The notes under the pieces: generated by a model | Told to the model about the DNA's origin: nothing | Database searches by the model: none | The model's input: the letters and a program-made list of their open reading frames with translations, nothing else | Shown here: positions 38,696 to 47,634 of the stretch, piece after piece | How positions within the stretch are numbered: the stretch's first letter is position 1 | Layout: each line of letters begins with the position of its first letter | From: Opacimonas viscosa | GTDB lineage: Bacteria > Pseudomonadota > Gammaproteobacteria > Enterobacterales > Alteromonadaceae | Assembly: GCF_024199005.1 (NCBI RefSeq) | Contig: NZ_JANATA010000003.1 | Location: forward strand, 62,001-126,000 | Reading direction: 5' to 3' | Length of the DNA stretch: 64,000 nt | Made by a program: the position numbers and the translations under genes

Positions 38696-38713
38696 CCCAC
38701 CTAGTTTGGTGGG
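38696..38713 (+). promoter_or_regulatory. GC-rich hairpin just upstream of the aldolase start
   Basis: CCCACC (38696-38701) pairs perfectly with GGTGGG (38708-38713) around TAGTTT, about ten bases before the GGAGAG ribosome-binding site. A 5' UTR hairpin here could stabilise or restrict the transcript; its role is an inference. Confidence 0.5.
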
Positions 38714-38733
38714 CTACAATTTGGAGAGTCGAC

Positions 38734-39633
38734 ATGACGTCAACCGCCCAACAAGCCATGCTAGAGCAAGTGCGTTCTGGTAGTGGTTTTATTGCTGCTT
38801 TGGATCAAAGTGGTGGTAGCACACCTAAAGCATTGGCTTTATACGGTATCGAGTCAGCTGAATACAACACTGAAGACGAGATGTTTGGTAAAGTCCACGA
38901 AATGCGTACTCGTATCATTACTAATCCCGCTTTCAACGGTGAACGCGTTTTAGGAGCTATTTTATTTGAAAATACCCTAGATCGTGAAATCGAAGCAAAG
39001 GCGACAGCTAATTATTTATGGGAAGAAAAACACGTTGTTCCGTTTTTAAAAGTCGATAAAGGCTTAGAGGCTGAAGCAAATGGTGTACAACTCATGAAGA
39101 CTATACCTAGCTTAGATGCTTTACTGGCAAAAGCCAATGCACAAAACGTGTTTGGTACTAAAATGCGCTCTGTGGTGAAGTTAGCGAATGCCGATGGCAT
39201 AGAAGCAATCGTCAAGCAGCAGTTTACCGTAGCAAAACAAATTCTAGCCGCTGGTTTAGTACCGATCATAGAGCCAGAAGTCGATATTAATAGTCCGGAA
39301 AAAGCAGCCGCTGAGGCGCTCTTAAAAACGGCTATTTTAGCGCACTTAGACACGTTGAATGACGGGCAACAAGTAATGTTGAAATTAACCTTACCAGAAA
39401 CAGCCAACTTTTATGCAGAGTGTGTTGCACATCCTAAAGTATTGAAAGTAGTAGCTTTATCAGGTGGGTATGCCCGTGACGAGGCTAACGCTCGCTTAGC
39501 AGAAAATCACGGTATAATTGCTAGTTTTTCTCGTGCGTTAACTCAAGGGGTGAGCGCTCAGCAATGCAATGACAAATTTACTGAAACCTTGGATTCTGCA
39601 ATCGCTGATATCTATGCCGCGTCTTTAACGTAG
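38734..39633 (+). CDS. fda: Fructose-bisphosphate aldolase, class I (Schiff-base type)
   Basis: A 299-residue metal-independent aldolase of the small bacterial class I type (like Staphylococcus Fda). GSGFIAALDQSGGSTPKAL at the N-terminus, AILFENTLDRE, VPFLKVDKGL, VPIIEPEVDI and VMLKLTLPE with the candidate Schiff-base Lys217 are all present; class II zinc ligands are absent. It splits fructose-1,6-bisphosphate in glycolysis and runs in reverse in gluconeogenesis. It occupies the place behind epd-pgk where class II fbaA is usual. An upstream hairpin and own promoter region suggest independent control. A terminator follows. Confidence 0.93.
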   Translation: MTSTAQQAMLEQVRSGSGFIAALDQSGGSTPKALALYGIESAEYNTEDEMFGKVHEMRTRIITNPAFNGERVLGAILFENTLDREIEAKATANYLWEEKHVVPFLKVDKGLEAEANGVQLMKTIPSLDALLAKANAQNVFGTKMRSVVKLANADGIEAIVKQQFTVAKQILAAGLVPIIEPEVDINSPEKAAAEALLKTAILAHLDTLNDGQQVMLKLTLPETANFYAECVAHPKVLKVVALSGGYARDEANARLAENHGIIASFSRALTQGVSAQQCNDKFTETLDSAIADIYAASLT

Positions 39634-39680
39634 GGCATAGGTGATTTATTATCCTGATGCATGGACACAATAAATAGATA

Positions 39681-39713
39681 AAACCGAAGGTTAACAGGCC
39701 TTCGGTTTTTTTG
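39681..39713. terminator. Bidirectional terminator between aldolase and ppx
   Basis: AAACCGAAGG (39681-39690) pairs with CCTTCGGTTT (39699-39708), followed by a run of Ts. It lies between the two convergent genes. Confidence 0.9.
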
Positions 39714-39716
39714 TCG

Positions 39717-41243
39717 CTAATTCACGGTGAGTTTTATATTTAACACCTCTAAATATTTCGCTTCTTGAATTAAATCAGCCGTAAATATGGGCTTTTCTGC
39801 CAACCAGCCATCAGCAAAAGCAATAGCAATTTCCTCATCCGTAAAATCTACTGCATACTCAGGGAGGATATCGGATTGACGTTTGATATTGAGCAAGACA
39901 CCTAGCCGCAATAAAATAATCATACGCTGTACTTCTTGGTCAGAAAATTGTTCAAGAGTGGCGAATAAATCAGGTTTGATTTTTTTCCGACAAAAACGGG
40001 TTAATGTACCTAACAACAATTGTTCTTCTACATTAAAACCTGGCATTTCAGTATTTTGAATAATGTATTGTGAATGGCGTTGAAAACCCTGTGAATTAAT
40101 CGCAATTCCCACTTCATGCAACAGACAACTCCAAGCTAATAAGCTTTTTACTTTCTGTTTCTTACTCAGCCAACTAGCGGGAGCTTTCTTATATAAAGTA
40201 TCTACAGTATCCCAAACACGTGCGGCTTGGGCTGGATCAATGTCATAGCGATTCGCCAAGGTTTGGGCCGTTCTTTCACGAGTCTCAGATTGAAACAGGT
40301 CGCCATGCATTTCATAAATAACCCCTTCACGCAGTGCAGAGCTAGAAAACACCATTTCTTTGATATTTAGACTTTTAAAAATGCCCAATAGAATAGCTAG
40401 TCCAGCAGGAAAAACATCAGCCCGATCAGGCGAGACATCATTGATAGGTAAATCAGCGATATTGCCAATGTTAACGGTTTCTTTTCTGAGTGCTTTGAGG
40501 TCAGAAAGTTTAATCGTCATAAAATCCGTTTTGTGGCGGCTTAATAATAACTGCAATATGCTTTTTATGGTGCCTGAAGTACCAATGCATTCATGCCATT
40601 TTAGGCGAATATACTTATCTTCGATCAGTTCAAGAGTTTGTCGCGTCGCAATCACTGCCGCAGCCATATTTTTCTTAGTGATTTTCCCATTGGGGAAAAA
40701 GCGTTGTGTGTAACTGACACAGCCCATTTGTAAACTTCGACAAATTTTAGGTTTGAAACCATCCCCAATGACAAACTCTGTAGAGCCTCCCCCAATATCG
40801 ATAATTAAGCGTCGTCCGTCGTCAAAGTGAGTATGGGCAACACCAGAATAGATTAAGCGGGCTTCTTCGACACCTGAAATGACCTCGACGGGGTAGGGGA
40901 GTATTTGTTTTGCTGCATGTATAAATGCATATGCATTACGCGCTTTTCGCAATGTAAATGTGGCGACAATTCGCACATGTTCAGGGGCAAAGCCCTGTAA
41001 ACTTTCTTGCATACTGCGCAGAGCATCCAGGCCTCGTTCTATCGCCTCTTCTGACAGCATATTGTTAGCATCTAACCCTTGGGCGAGCTGCACCCTACGC
41101 TTTACCCGGTGCACAATTTGCAAAGAGCCAGAAACCACACGGGTAACGACTAAATGAAAACTATTAGAACCCAGGTCAATGGCCGCCAAATGCTCTTGGT
41201 CGGGTTGATTTAACTCTTGGATGACTTGTTCAGGTTGATTCAA
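39717..41243 (-). CDS. ppx: Exopolyphosphatase
   Basis: Degrades polyphosphate from its ends. The 508-residue ASKHA-fold protein has the first phosphate motif AAIDLGSNSFHLVV, VISGVEEARLIY, the second phosphate motif LIIDIGGGSTEFVIG, and a C-terminal HD-like domain (LLAWSCLLHEVG). Length matches E. coli Ppx (513). It follows ppk with a 15-base gap, so synthesis and breakdown of polyphosphate are co-expressed, the usual gammaproteobacterial arrangement. Confidence 0.95.
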   Translation of the reverse strand: MNQPEQVIQELNQPDQEHLAAIDLGSNSFHLVVTRVVSGSLQIVHRVKRRVQLAQGLDANNMLSEEAIERGLDALRSMQESLQGFAPEHVRIVATFTLRKARNAYAFIHAAKQILPYPVEVISGVEEARLIYSGVAHTHFDDGRRLIIDIGGGSTEFVIGDGFKPKICRSLQMGCVSYTQRFFPNGKITKKNMAAAVIATRQTLELIEDKYIRLKWHECIGTSGTIKSILQLLLSRHKTDFMTIKLSDLKALRKETVNIGNIADLPINDVSPDRADVFPAGLAILLGIFKSLNIKEMVFSSSALREGVIYEMHGDLFQSETRERTAQTLANRYDIDPAQAARVWDTVDTLYKKAPASWLSKKQKVKSLLAWSCLLHEVGIAINSQGFQRHSQYIIQNTEMPGFNVEEQLLLGTLTRFCRKKIKPDLFATLEQFSDQEVQRMIILLRLGVLLNIKRQSDILPEYAVDFTDEEIAIAFADGWLAEKPIFTADLIQEAKYLEVLNIKLTVN

Positions 41244-41258
41244 AAAGATAGACCTTAT

Positions 41259-43388
41259 TTAAGATGGCTTAGTTGGAGGATCAGTTTTGTCACTTTTGAT
41301 AAAATACGGCATAGACTCAAGGCCTTTTAAGTACTTAAAAATCTCTATTTGTGAGCGTAAATGCTTGCGGTTTCCTCTGGCTACATAGTGATTTTTTTGT
41401 TCAGCATCAATCACTCGAGCTTTTAGTGTATCTCTAAATTGTAGCTCAATCATATCGGTGATTTGTTGAATTAAACGTTTGGAGTAAATAGGACAGCCCA
41501 CTTCTATACGTTTGTCCATATTACGAGTCATCCAATCAGCAGATGAGATGAACACTTTCGGTTCGCCACCATTTTCAAATATCATGACTCGAGGATGCTC
41601 AAGGAATCTGTCAACAATACTCACTACAGAAATATTTTCTGAAAAGTTTGGAATTCCAGGTATGAGTGCACACATACCGCGAATGATCATCCGTACTTTT
41701 ACACCAGATTGACTGGCGCGATATAAGTCATCGATCAATTCATTATCAACTAGGTTATTTATTTTCAAAGTTATCCGAGCAGGTAAACCTTGGTTCAAGT
41801 TTTGAATTTCACGACGGATCAAAGACTGGATCTTAGTTCTGGTGTTTACAGGAGATACTTGTAAATGTTGAAACTTCACGTTGCGATAAGGGTTGATAAT
41901 AAAATCAAACACTTCTAAGCCTTCGACAGCAAGGTCCTGGTTTTTCGTAAACAAAGAGTAATCTGTATAGATCTTAGCGGTCTTCTCGTTAAAATTTCCT
42001 GTACCAAAATGGGCATAATGTATGGTTTTACCATGTTCATTGCGGCTCACCACACAGAGCTTGGAATGGATTTTAACGCTTGGGTTACCAAATACTACGC
42101 GGATCCCAGCATCCGTCATTCGCTTAGAAACTTCCACATTGTTTTCTTCGTCAAAACGGGCTCTGAGTTCAACGACAACCGTGACTTTTTTGCCATTATC
42201 AACAGCGTCGATTAAAGAGTTAATAATACGTGAGTTAGATGCAACACGATAGATATTGATTCGAATGTGTTTTACATGACGGTCAAAAGCGGCTTGACGT
42301 AAAAACTCGGTAAAATGTAAGAAGCGATGGTATGGGTAGTAGAGCAAGATATCATGATGGGAGATGGCATCAAACACAGTATCAAAGTTTGTGAATTGCT
42401 GTGTACTGATTGCTGGTATTTTTTCATTTTCGAGGTAAGCGCGACCAATGTTGGGAAACCCAATGAAGTCCTTGAAGTTACGATAATGACTCGCTTCTTG
42501 CATGGTACTTGCAGATTTGATTTTGAGTCTACGCGCTAAATCTTGGATCATGTAGTCAGGCATACTTTGATCATGGATGACGCGAACCGGCTCCGCATAC
42601 AAACGCTGTTTCATACTCTCTGATATTTTATCAACAAAACTTTCATCGATTTCATCGTTGATACGATAATCCGCATCCCGCGTCATTTTAAAGCTGTAAG
42701 CTTGGATAGAGTCAAACTTCACGAAGCCTTTGAAAATCTGTTTGATACACAATTTGATCATGTCATCGAGCAGAATAATTTGTTTGTTCTTTTTACTTTG
42801 TTCAGCAGGCAACTGAATGAAACGTGACATTTCTTCTGTCGGTACTTGGACAACCGCAAATCTAGGTTCTTTTTGCTCACGGTTTAATGCGACATAAAAA
42901 TAGACACTGCTACCATTCAAACGTTTCGACAAATCGACTTTATTGTCTTTTGAGGTGTGTAAGAGGATTGGGGCGATATGTCGTAAAACCTTGTTGACAA
43001 AATAATCTTGGATCCACTCTTTGTGAAAATCAGATAAGCTCTCAATCTTACAAATTTCAATATTGTATTTTTTGAGGGTACGCAGTACTTCTCTGTGAAT
43101 TTTATCAAAGCGTTTAGTGAGATGGTTAATGCGCTCTTGGATGACAGTGAATAAGGTCTTGTTTTGTTGAAGTTTGGTTTGGTCATCATGTTTCTTTGCG
43201 ACAGAAATGGTCCGTTGAATTTCTGCGACTCTTACCCGAAAAAACTCGTCCAAGTTATTGGAGTATATTCCTAGAAAACGCAACCGTTCAATGATGGGGT
43301 TATTGGTATCCGCGGCTTCTTGAAGGACGCGCTCATTAAAGGCTAACCAACTGAGTTCTTTAGGGTAATACTGCGGCTTATTTTCCAT
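41259..43388 (-). CDS. ppk: Polyphosphate kinase 1
   Basis: Membrane-associated enzyme of 709 residues that polymerises ATP gamma-phosphate into polyphosphate. The N-terminal domain has ELSWLAFNERVLQEA and IYSNNLDEFFRVRVAE; the catalytic phospholipase-D-like half has KIHSKLCVV, where the His is the phospho-intermediate, then HFGTGNFNEKTAKIYTDYSLFT and the second conserved SADWMTRNMDKRIEV. Operon with ppx. I saw no convincing Pho box in the 352-base region upstream. Confidence 0.96.
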   Translation of the reverse strand: MENKPQYYPKELSWLAFNERVLQEAADTNNPIIERLRFLGIYSNNLDEFFRVRVAEIQRTISVAKKHDDQTKLQQNKTLFTVIQERINHLTKRFDKIHREVLRTLKKYNIEICKIESLSDFHKEWIQDYFVNKVLRHIAPILLHTSKDNKVDLSKRLNGSSVYFYVALNREQKEPRFAVVQVPTEEMSRFIQLPAEQSKKNKQIILLDDMIKLCIKQIFKGFVKFDSIQAYSFKMTRDADYRINDEIDESFVDKISESMKQRLYAEPVRVIHDQSMPDYMIQDLARRLKIKSASTMQEASHYRNFKDFIGFPNIGRAYLENEKIPAISTQQFTNFDTVFDAISHHDILLYYPYHRFLHFTEFLRQAAFDRHVKHIRINIYRVASNSRIINSLIDAVDNGKKVTVVVELRARFDEENNVEVSKRMTDAGIRVVFGNPSVKIHSKLCVVSRNEHGKTIHYAHFGTGNFNEKTAKIYTDYSLFTKNQDLAVEGLEVFDFIINPYRNVKFQHLQVSPVNTRTKIQSLIRREIQNLNQGLPARITLKINNLVDNELIDDLYRASQSGVKVRMIIRGMCALIPGIPNFSENISVVSIVDRFLEHPRVMIFENGGEPKVFISSADWMTRNMDKRIEVGCPIYSKRLIQQITDMIELQFRDTLKARVIDAEQKNHYVARGNRKHLRSQIEIFKYLKGLESMPYFIKSDKTDPPTKPS

Positions 43389-43740
43389 CTATGGACATTC
43401 TCCAAATAAAATAAATCATGAGTCCAAAAAATCAACGTAATGTATGCTACTGAGAACTCTTAAAAAACAATATATTTGATGCTTAGTGTAGGCGTGTTGT
43501 GTTAATTTTTGGTGACACAAATATAATATTAGCTAAATTATTCTCGTACTACTAGCATTGTGTAAGGTTGTTTTGCTAAAAGAAGCCTTCTAAAAGACAA
43601 ATCAAATTTCAACCTTTTTTGTCCGAGCGGTAATTCTTGTGTATTATCTATTGCAGATGCTTTAAAACGTCAGTGTATCAGTTTGCAACGCTAGACATTT
43701 GTGAAGTAGTCGTTTGCAAAAAAGTGAAAGAAGGGTACTG
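43389..43740. other. 352-base ppk-oxyR-like divergent region
   Basis: No gene or strong repeat is seen. A TATAAT at 43522-43527 on the plus strand lacks a good -35. An AGAAGGG ribosome-binding site just before 43741 belongs to the regulator gene. Confidence 0.5.
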
Positions 43741-44649
43741 ATGCGTTTTCCAAACTTAAAACATTTACACTACCTGGTTGTATTATTTGAAGAACAACAT
43801 TTTCATAAAGCTGCAGCACGTTGTTTTATTGGCCAATCCACATTGAGTGCGGCGATCCAAAATTTAGAAGAGCAATGTGCGCAACAAATTCTTGAGCGAG
43901 ATAATAAACAATTTGTTTTTACCGGTTTTGGTGTGGAATTAGTTGCTCAAGCCAGACAACTCTTGGAGCATGCCGAAGATGTTTCGAACTTTGCGAATAC
44001 AGGTGGTGATTGGCAGAAATCTACTGTATTACTTGGGACTATTCCGACGATAGCACCGTTTATTTTTAGTGATTTACTGAATCGCGTCCAAGCTGAATAT
44101 CCAGATTTACAGATTAAATTGACGGAAGATACTTCTGAAAACCTCGTACGCAAACTCCAAGATGGTCAGCTAGATTGCATTATCTTAGCTTTACCGTTTG
44201 CTACGCCAGGGTGCACTCAGCGCTTGTTAGGGAATGACCCATTTTATCTCGTAGGCACCCAAGCGAATATAAGCTTGTTACCTGAACCATTTGTATACAG
44301 TCATCTCCCTCAAGACAGTGTGTATTTATTGCATGCTGAACACTGCATGACTGAGCATGCGGTAAGTGCTTGTCAGTTAGCATTCCAAGAACAGGTGAAT
44401 TCACTTGCAGCATCCAGTATTTTTACCTTGGTACAAATGGCCCAAAACCAAGGTGGATTTACTTTTGTCCCAGAACTCGCAAAACGCAGTGGTATTCTAG
44501 ATAATACCAACCTAGTAGTGAAACAAGGTGCACCGGATGCTTATCGTGAAATAGCCTTGGTCTGGCGTAAAACTTCGCGTCGTTTACCACTGTATAACGG
44601 TTTAGCAGTCCTTTTACAAAAGCTAATGCCGGTGCCATTGGCAGAATAA
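43741..44649 (+). CDS. OxyR-type LysR family regulator
   Basis: A 302-residue LysR regulator from the ATG at 43741, supported by an AGAAGGG site; a start nine codons earlier would precede the normal helix-turn-helix N-terminus. The winged HTH covers about 1-60 (HFHKAAARCFIGQSTLSAAI), followed by the substrate-binding domain (VLLGTIPTIAPFIFSDLL, LDCIILALPF). Cys202 and Cys211 lie in AEHCMTEHAVSACQLAF, with exactly the nine-residue separation and HC context of the redox pair Cys199/Cys208 in E. coli OxyR, so peroxide sensing is inferred. The sequence is otherwise diverged from canonical OxyR, and no catalase or peroxiredoxin gene is beside it. Confidence 0.8.
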   Translation: MRFPNLKHLHYLVVLFEEQHFHKAAARCFIGQSTLSAAIQNLEEQCAQQILERDNKQFVFTGFGVELVAQARQLLEHAEDVSNFANTGGDWQKSTVLLGTIPTIAPFIFSDLLNRVQAEYPDLQIKLTEDTSENLVRKLQDGQLDCIILALPFATPGCTQRLLGNDPFYLVGTQANISLLPEPFVYSHLPQDSVYLLHAEHCMTEHAVSACQLAFQEQVNSLAASSIFTLVQMAQNQGGFTFVPELAKRSGILDNTNLVVKQGAPDAYREIALVWRKTSRRLPLYNGLAVLLQKLMPVPLAE

Positions 44650-44718
44650 AAGTATACTTCCGTTTAATATCTAAATATTGCCTCGTTATCTATAATTTTA
44701 GATAACTAGGGGAATATC

Positions 44719-46251
44719 ATGTTTATTGAAAGAAGTTATGTTCAGGAGCACTTACATAACACATCGAGTGGCTTACAATTTTCGTTTACGGATGCATTGA
44801 TCCGGGATCTTGAGCAATCAACCGTCGATGTGACGATGTTGATCCGAGGCTCAGGGTTTGGAATTTGTTTGAAACAACATGGCCAACTTACGACTGTCGC
44901 GTCTTCCAGTGCGATGCTAGCACAAGTGAACCCTAACCAGTTCTACACTCAACAGACCTTAGAAAACGCACGAGTCACAGAGATCATGATGCCCTTTGGC
45001 ATGGTTGGTCAGTATGCATTGCCGGAAAACTTTAAAATTATTATCCATTATTTCATCGGTATGCCTATTTTTTTGAATACTGGAGAGTGTGTTGGATGTA
45101 TTTTTGCTTTGAGCGATAAACACGCTTCACTGTCAGAAAAAGAAAAAACCATGTTGCAGATTATTGCTCAGAACATTGGGCTTAAATTAGATGTGGCAGC
45201 TTCAGAACAAACCGAGGTTTTGCATCATAAAACTTTTCAGTTTCTGTTTAATCATTTTGAAGAAGCGGTTTTTATAAAAAACGAACGTTTTGAAATTGTG
45301 TTCGCCAATGAAGCTTTCCTGTCGTTATACCCAGAAGACCAAAGATCACAAGTTATTGGGTATACCACATTAGAAAAATATTCCCCTGAAGAGGTCGAAG
45401 TGTTTGTCCAAGATGACCGAGATGCTTTTCGTGACGGGCAAAAGTCGGTCATCGAAAAAATTTCGTTTCCGAATGGTAAAATACGCACAATGCGCACCAG
45501 TAAATCCCGTTTTGAGTTTGCTGGGCAAACCTATATTTTAGGGATTGCCGCGGACATTACAGAAGAATTACAGTTACAAAAAGCATTGAGTTTATCGACT
45601 CGTGATCTACGCATGTTATCCAACCTCGCGATGCAAGATTTGCACAAACCTTTAGATAAAATTCAACGCCTAGCGTTTTACGTAAAAGAGGATACTGAAG
45701 GATTATTAGATAGTACCTCTATTGGACAATTGAGTGAAATTCAAGACCGCTGTATAGGCATTAGCCAGTACTTGTCTGCATTAGGCTCTTATACGAAATC
45801 TTACAGTGATATAGAAGAATGCTCGCAGTTTAACTTGGCAAACATAGTAGAAGAAACCATGGGGTTGATTAATTTACCTGCAAGTATGCGTATATTTATG
45901 TCGCATGGTGAGATAAATATACCTAAAATTTCACTACAAATTATTCTCATGCAGTTAGTTAACAACAGCATCATTCACAGCCAGAACACCTTGAACACCA
46001 TCAAGATAACCTTTGAAAAGGAGAAATTTGGTACCGTTATACATATTTGTGATACTGGTAGAGGCTTTTCCGAAGCTGCTTTGGCCAGGGTTGAAAAGTA
46101 TATCGAAGGTGATGCAGAAGAGTCTTTTCAATTACTAGAAGGAAAAGGCTTGGCTATCGTAAGTAATCTTGTGCGTCTGTACAACGCTAATTTATTAGTA
46201 GATAGTAAGCCAACGACTGGTGCTAGAGTTTCTATTTTTTGGCCTAATTAA
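44719..46251 (+). CDS. GAF/PAS sensor protein with histidine-kinase ATPase domain; phospho-acceptor His missing
   Basis: A 510-residue soluble protein without membrane segments. Residues about 20-160 look like a GAF-type sensor domain, 170-285 a PAS domain (FEEAVFIKNERFEIVFANEAF, RTSKSRFEFAGQTYILGIAADITEE in part), then a dimerisation helix and a HATPase_c domain (N-box LVNNSIIHS near 415, G1 DTGRG at 445-449, G2 GKGLAI at 475-480). In the helix, SNLAMQDLHKPL aligns with the SHELRTPL/HDLREPL H-box, but the phospho-accepting His is Gln306; the only nearby His is 309. It may therefore not autophosphorylate normally. No response regulator is adjacent. It lies 69 bases after the OxyR-like gene. 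Confidence 0.75.
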   Translation: MFIERSYVQEHLHNTSSGLQFSFTDALIRDLEQSTVDVTMLIRGSGFGICLKQHGQLTTVASSSAMLAQVNPNQFYTQQTLENARVTEIMMPFGMVGQYALPENFKIIIHYFIGMPIFLNTGECVGCIFALSDKHASLSEKEKTMLQIIAQNIGLKLDVAASEQTEVLHHKTFQFLFNHFEEAVFIKNERFEIVFANEAFLSLYPEDQRSQVIGYTTLEKYSPEEVEVFVQDDRDAFRDGQKSVIEKISFPNGKIRTMRTSKSRFEFAGQTYILGIAADITEELQLQKALSLSTRDLRMLSNLAMQDLHKPLDKIQRLAFYVKEDTEGLLDSTSIGQLSEIQDRCIGISQYLSALGSYTKSYSDIEECSQFNLANIVEETMGLINLPASMRIFMSHGEINIPKISLQIILMQLVNNSIIHSQNTLNTIKITFEKEKFGTVIHICDTGRGFSEAALARVEKYIEGDAEESFQLLEGKGLAIVSNLVRLYNANLLVDSKPTTGARVSIFWPN

Positions 46252-46362
46252 TCGTGTGACGCGCGATGAACCATTGAATAAGTTGTTCTTAATAGCATTT
46301 CGACTAACATTTTTTGTTAAATCGATGTAAGCTAAAAAAATAACAACGTGAAGGTTATCTCA

Positions 46363-47487
46363 ATGTCCATAGACGTCAGAATTACAGGCTCAGGTTTATT
46401 TACGCCAAAGTATAAAATTACGAATGAAGAATTAGTAGAAAGTTACAATGCTTACGCTGATAAGTTTAATGCTGAAAATGCAGCTGCTATTGAGGCGGGT
46501 GAAGTAGCCGCTAAGCCTCATTCTAGTGCTGAGTTTATCGCTAAAGCTTCTGGTATTAAATCGCGTTATATTTACGCCAAAGAAGGCGCCCTTGATTTAG
46601 ATAGAATGCGCCCCCTGATCGCCCCAAGATCTGATGATGAATTGTCCCACCAAGCTGAAATAGCCGTTGATGCAGCTAAAAAAGCCATGCAAGCAGCACA
46701 TAAGTCTGCGGCTGATATCGATGTAGTGATCGTCTCATGTGCTTATACCGAAAGAGCTTATCCGGCCGTTGCGATTGAAGTTCAGGCTGAGTTGGGTATT
46801 CGTGGCTTTGCTTTTGATATGTTAGTGGCTTGTTCTGCTGCAACTTTCGGTATGCATCGCGCATATGAGATGCTCGCTGCCGGGACCGCAAAAACGGTAT
46901 TGGTGATTAACCCAGAATTGGTTTCTCCACAGGTCAATTATACAGATCGTGACTCGCACTTTATTTTTGGTGATGTGGCAACGGCGGTTATTTTAGAAAA
47001 GGGCGAAACTGCGACTTCTGAACATCAATATCAAGTCTTATCGACCAAAGCGGTTACCCAATTTTCAAATAATATTCGTTCTAATTTTAGTTACTTAAAT
47101 CATGCTACCGATCTAGCACCCTATGCGGCTGACATGCTATTTCACCAAGAAGGCCGTAAAGTATTTAAAGAAGTCTGCCCGATGGCTGCTGAGCATATTG
47201 AAACTCACCTACAAGCACATTCACTCACTCCAACCGATGTGACAAAGTGGTTTTTACATCAAGCAAATATCAATATGAATACATTGATTTGTAAAAAGTT
47301 ACTCGGGCGGATGGCGGAACAGTCAGAAGCGCCGATAGTATTAGATGAATACGCAAATACGGCATCGGCAGGTTCGGTGATAGCATTTAATTTGCATCAC
47401 GCCTCTATGCAATCAGGTGACTATTCAATTCTATGTTCATTTGGTGCAGGATACTCGATAGGCAGTTTAGTTCTGCAGAAGATATAA
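46363..47487 (+). CDS. Beta-ketoacyl-ACP synthase III (FabH-like)
   Basis: A thiolase-fold condensing enzyme of 374 residues from the ATG at 46363 (AAGG site nearby; an upstream GTG is less likely). The Cys-His-Asn triad is visible: LVACSAATFG with the acyl-accepting Cys, FLHQANINM with His, and NTASAGSV with Asn. It is about 50 residues longer than housekeeping FabH, mainly from an insertion near the N-terminus (NAYADKFNAENAAAIEAGE region), as in FabH-like proteins that load medium-chain acyl-CoA. The physiological starter is unknown. It stands between the PAS protein and prsK. Confidence 0.82.
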   Translation: MSIDVRITGSGLFTPKYKITNEELVESYNAYADKFNAENAAAIEAGEVAAKPHSSAEFIAKASGIKSRYIYAKEGALDLDRMRPLIAPRSDDELSHQAEIAVDAAKKAMQAAHKSAADIDVVIVSCAYTERAYPAVAIEVQAELGIRGFAFDMLVACSAATFGMHRAYEMLAAGTAKTVLVINPELVSPQVNYTDRDSHFIFGDVATAVILEKGETATSEHQYQVLSTKAVTQFSNNIRSNFSYLNHATDLAPYAADMLFHQEGRKVFKEVCPMAAEHIETHLQAHSLTPTDVTKWFLHQANINMNTLICKKLLGRMAEQSEAPIVLDEYANTASAGSVIAFNLHHASMQSGDYSILCSFGAGYSIGSLVLQKI

Positions 47488-47634
47488 CGCACGGCAAGAA
47501 GAACAATGCTGGAGATGCAGACCATACCAAAAGTAGGTTATTTCTGGCGTATGTACGACGTCTGTTAGCACGATTCAGTATTGACAAAGGGCGTAGGATG
47601 CACTGAGTTTAAGTTTATAACATAAAGGTCAAGG

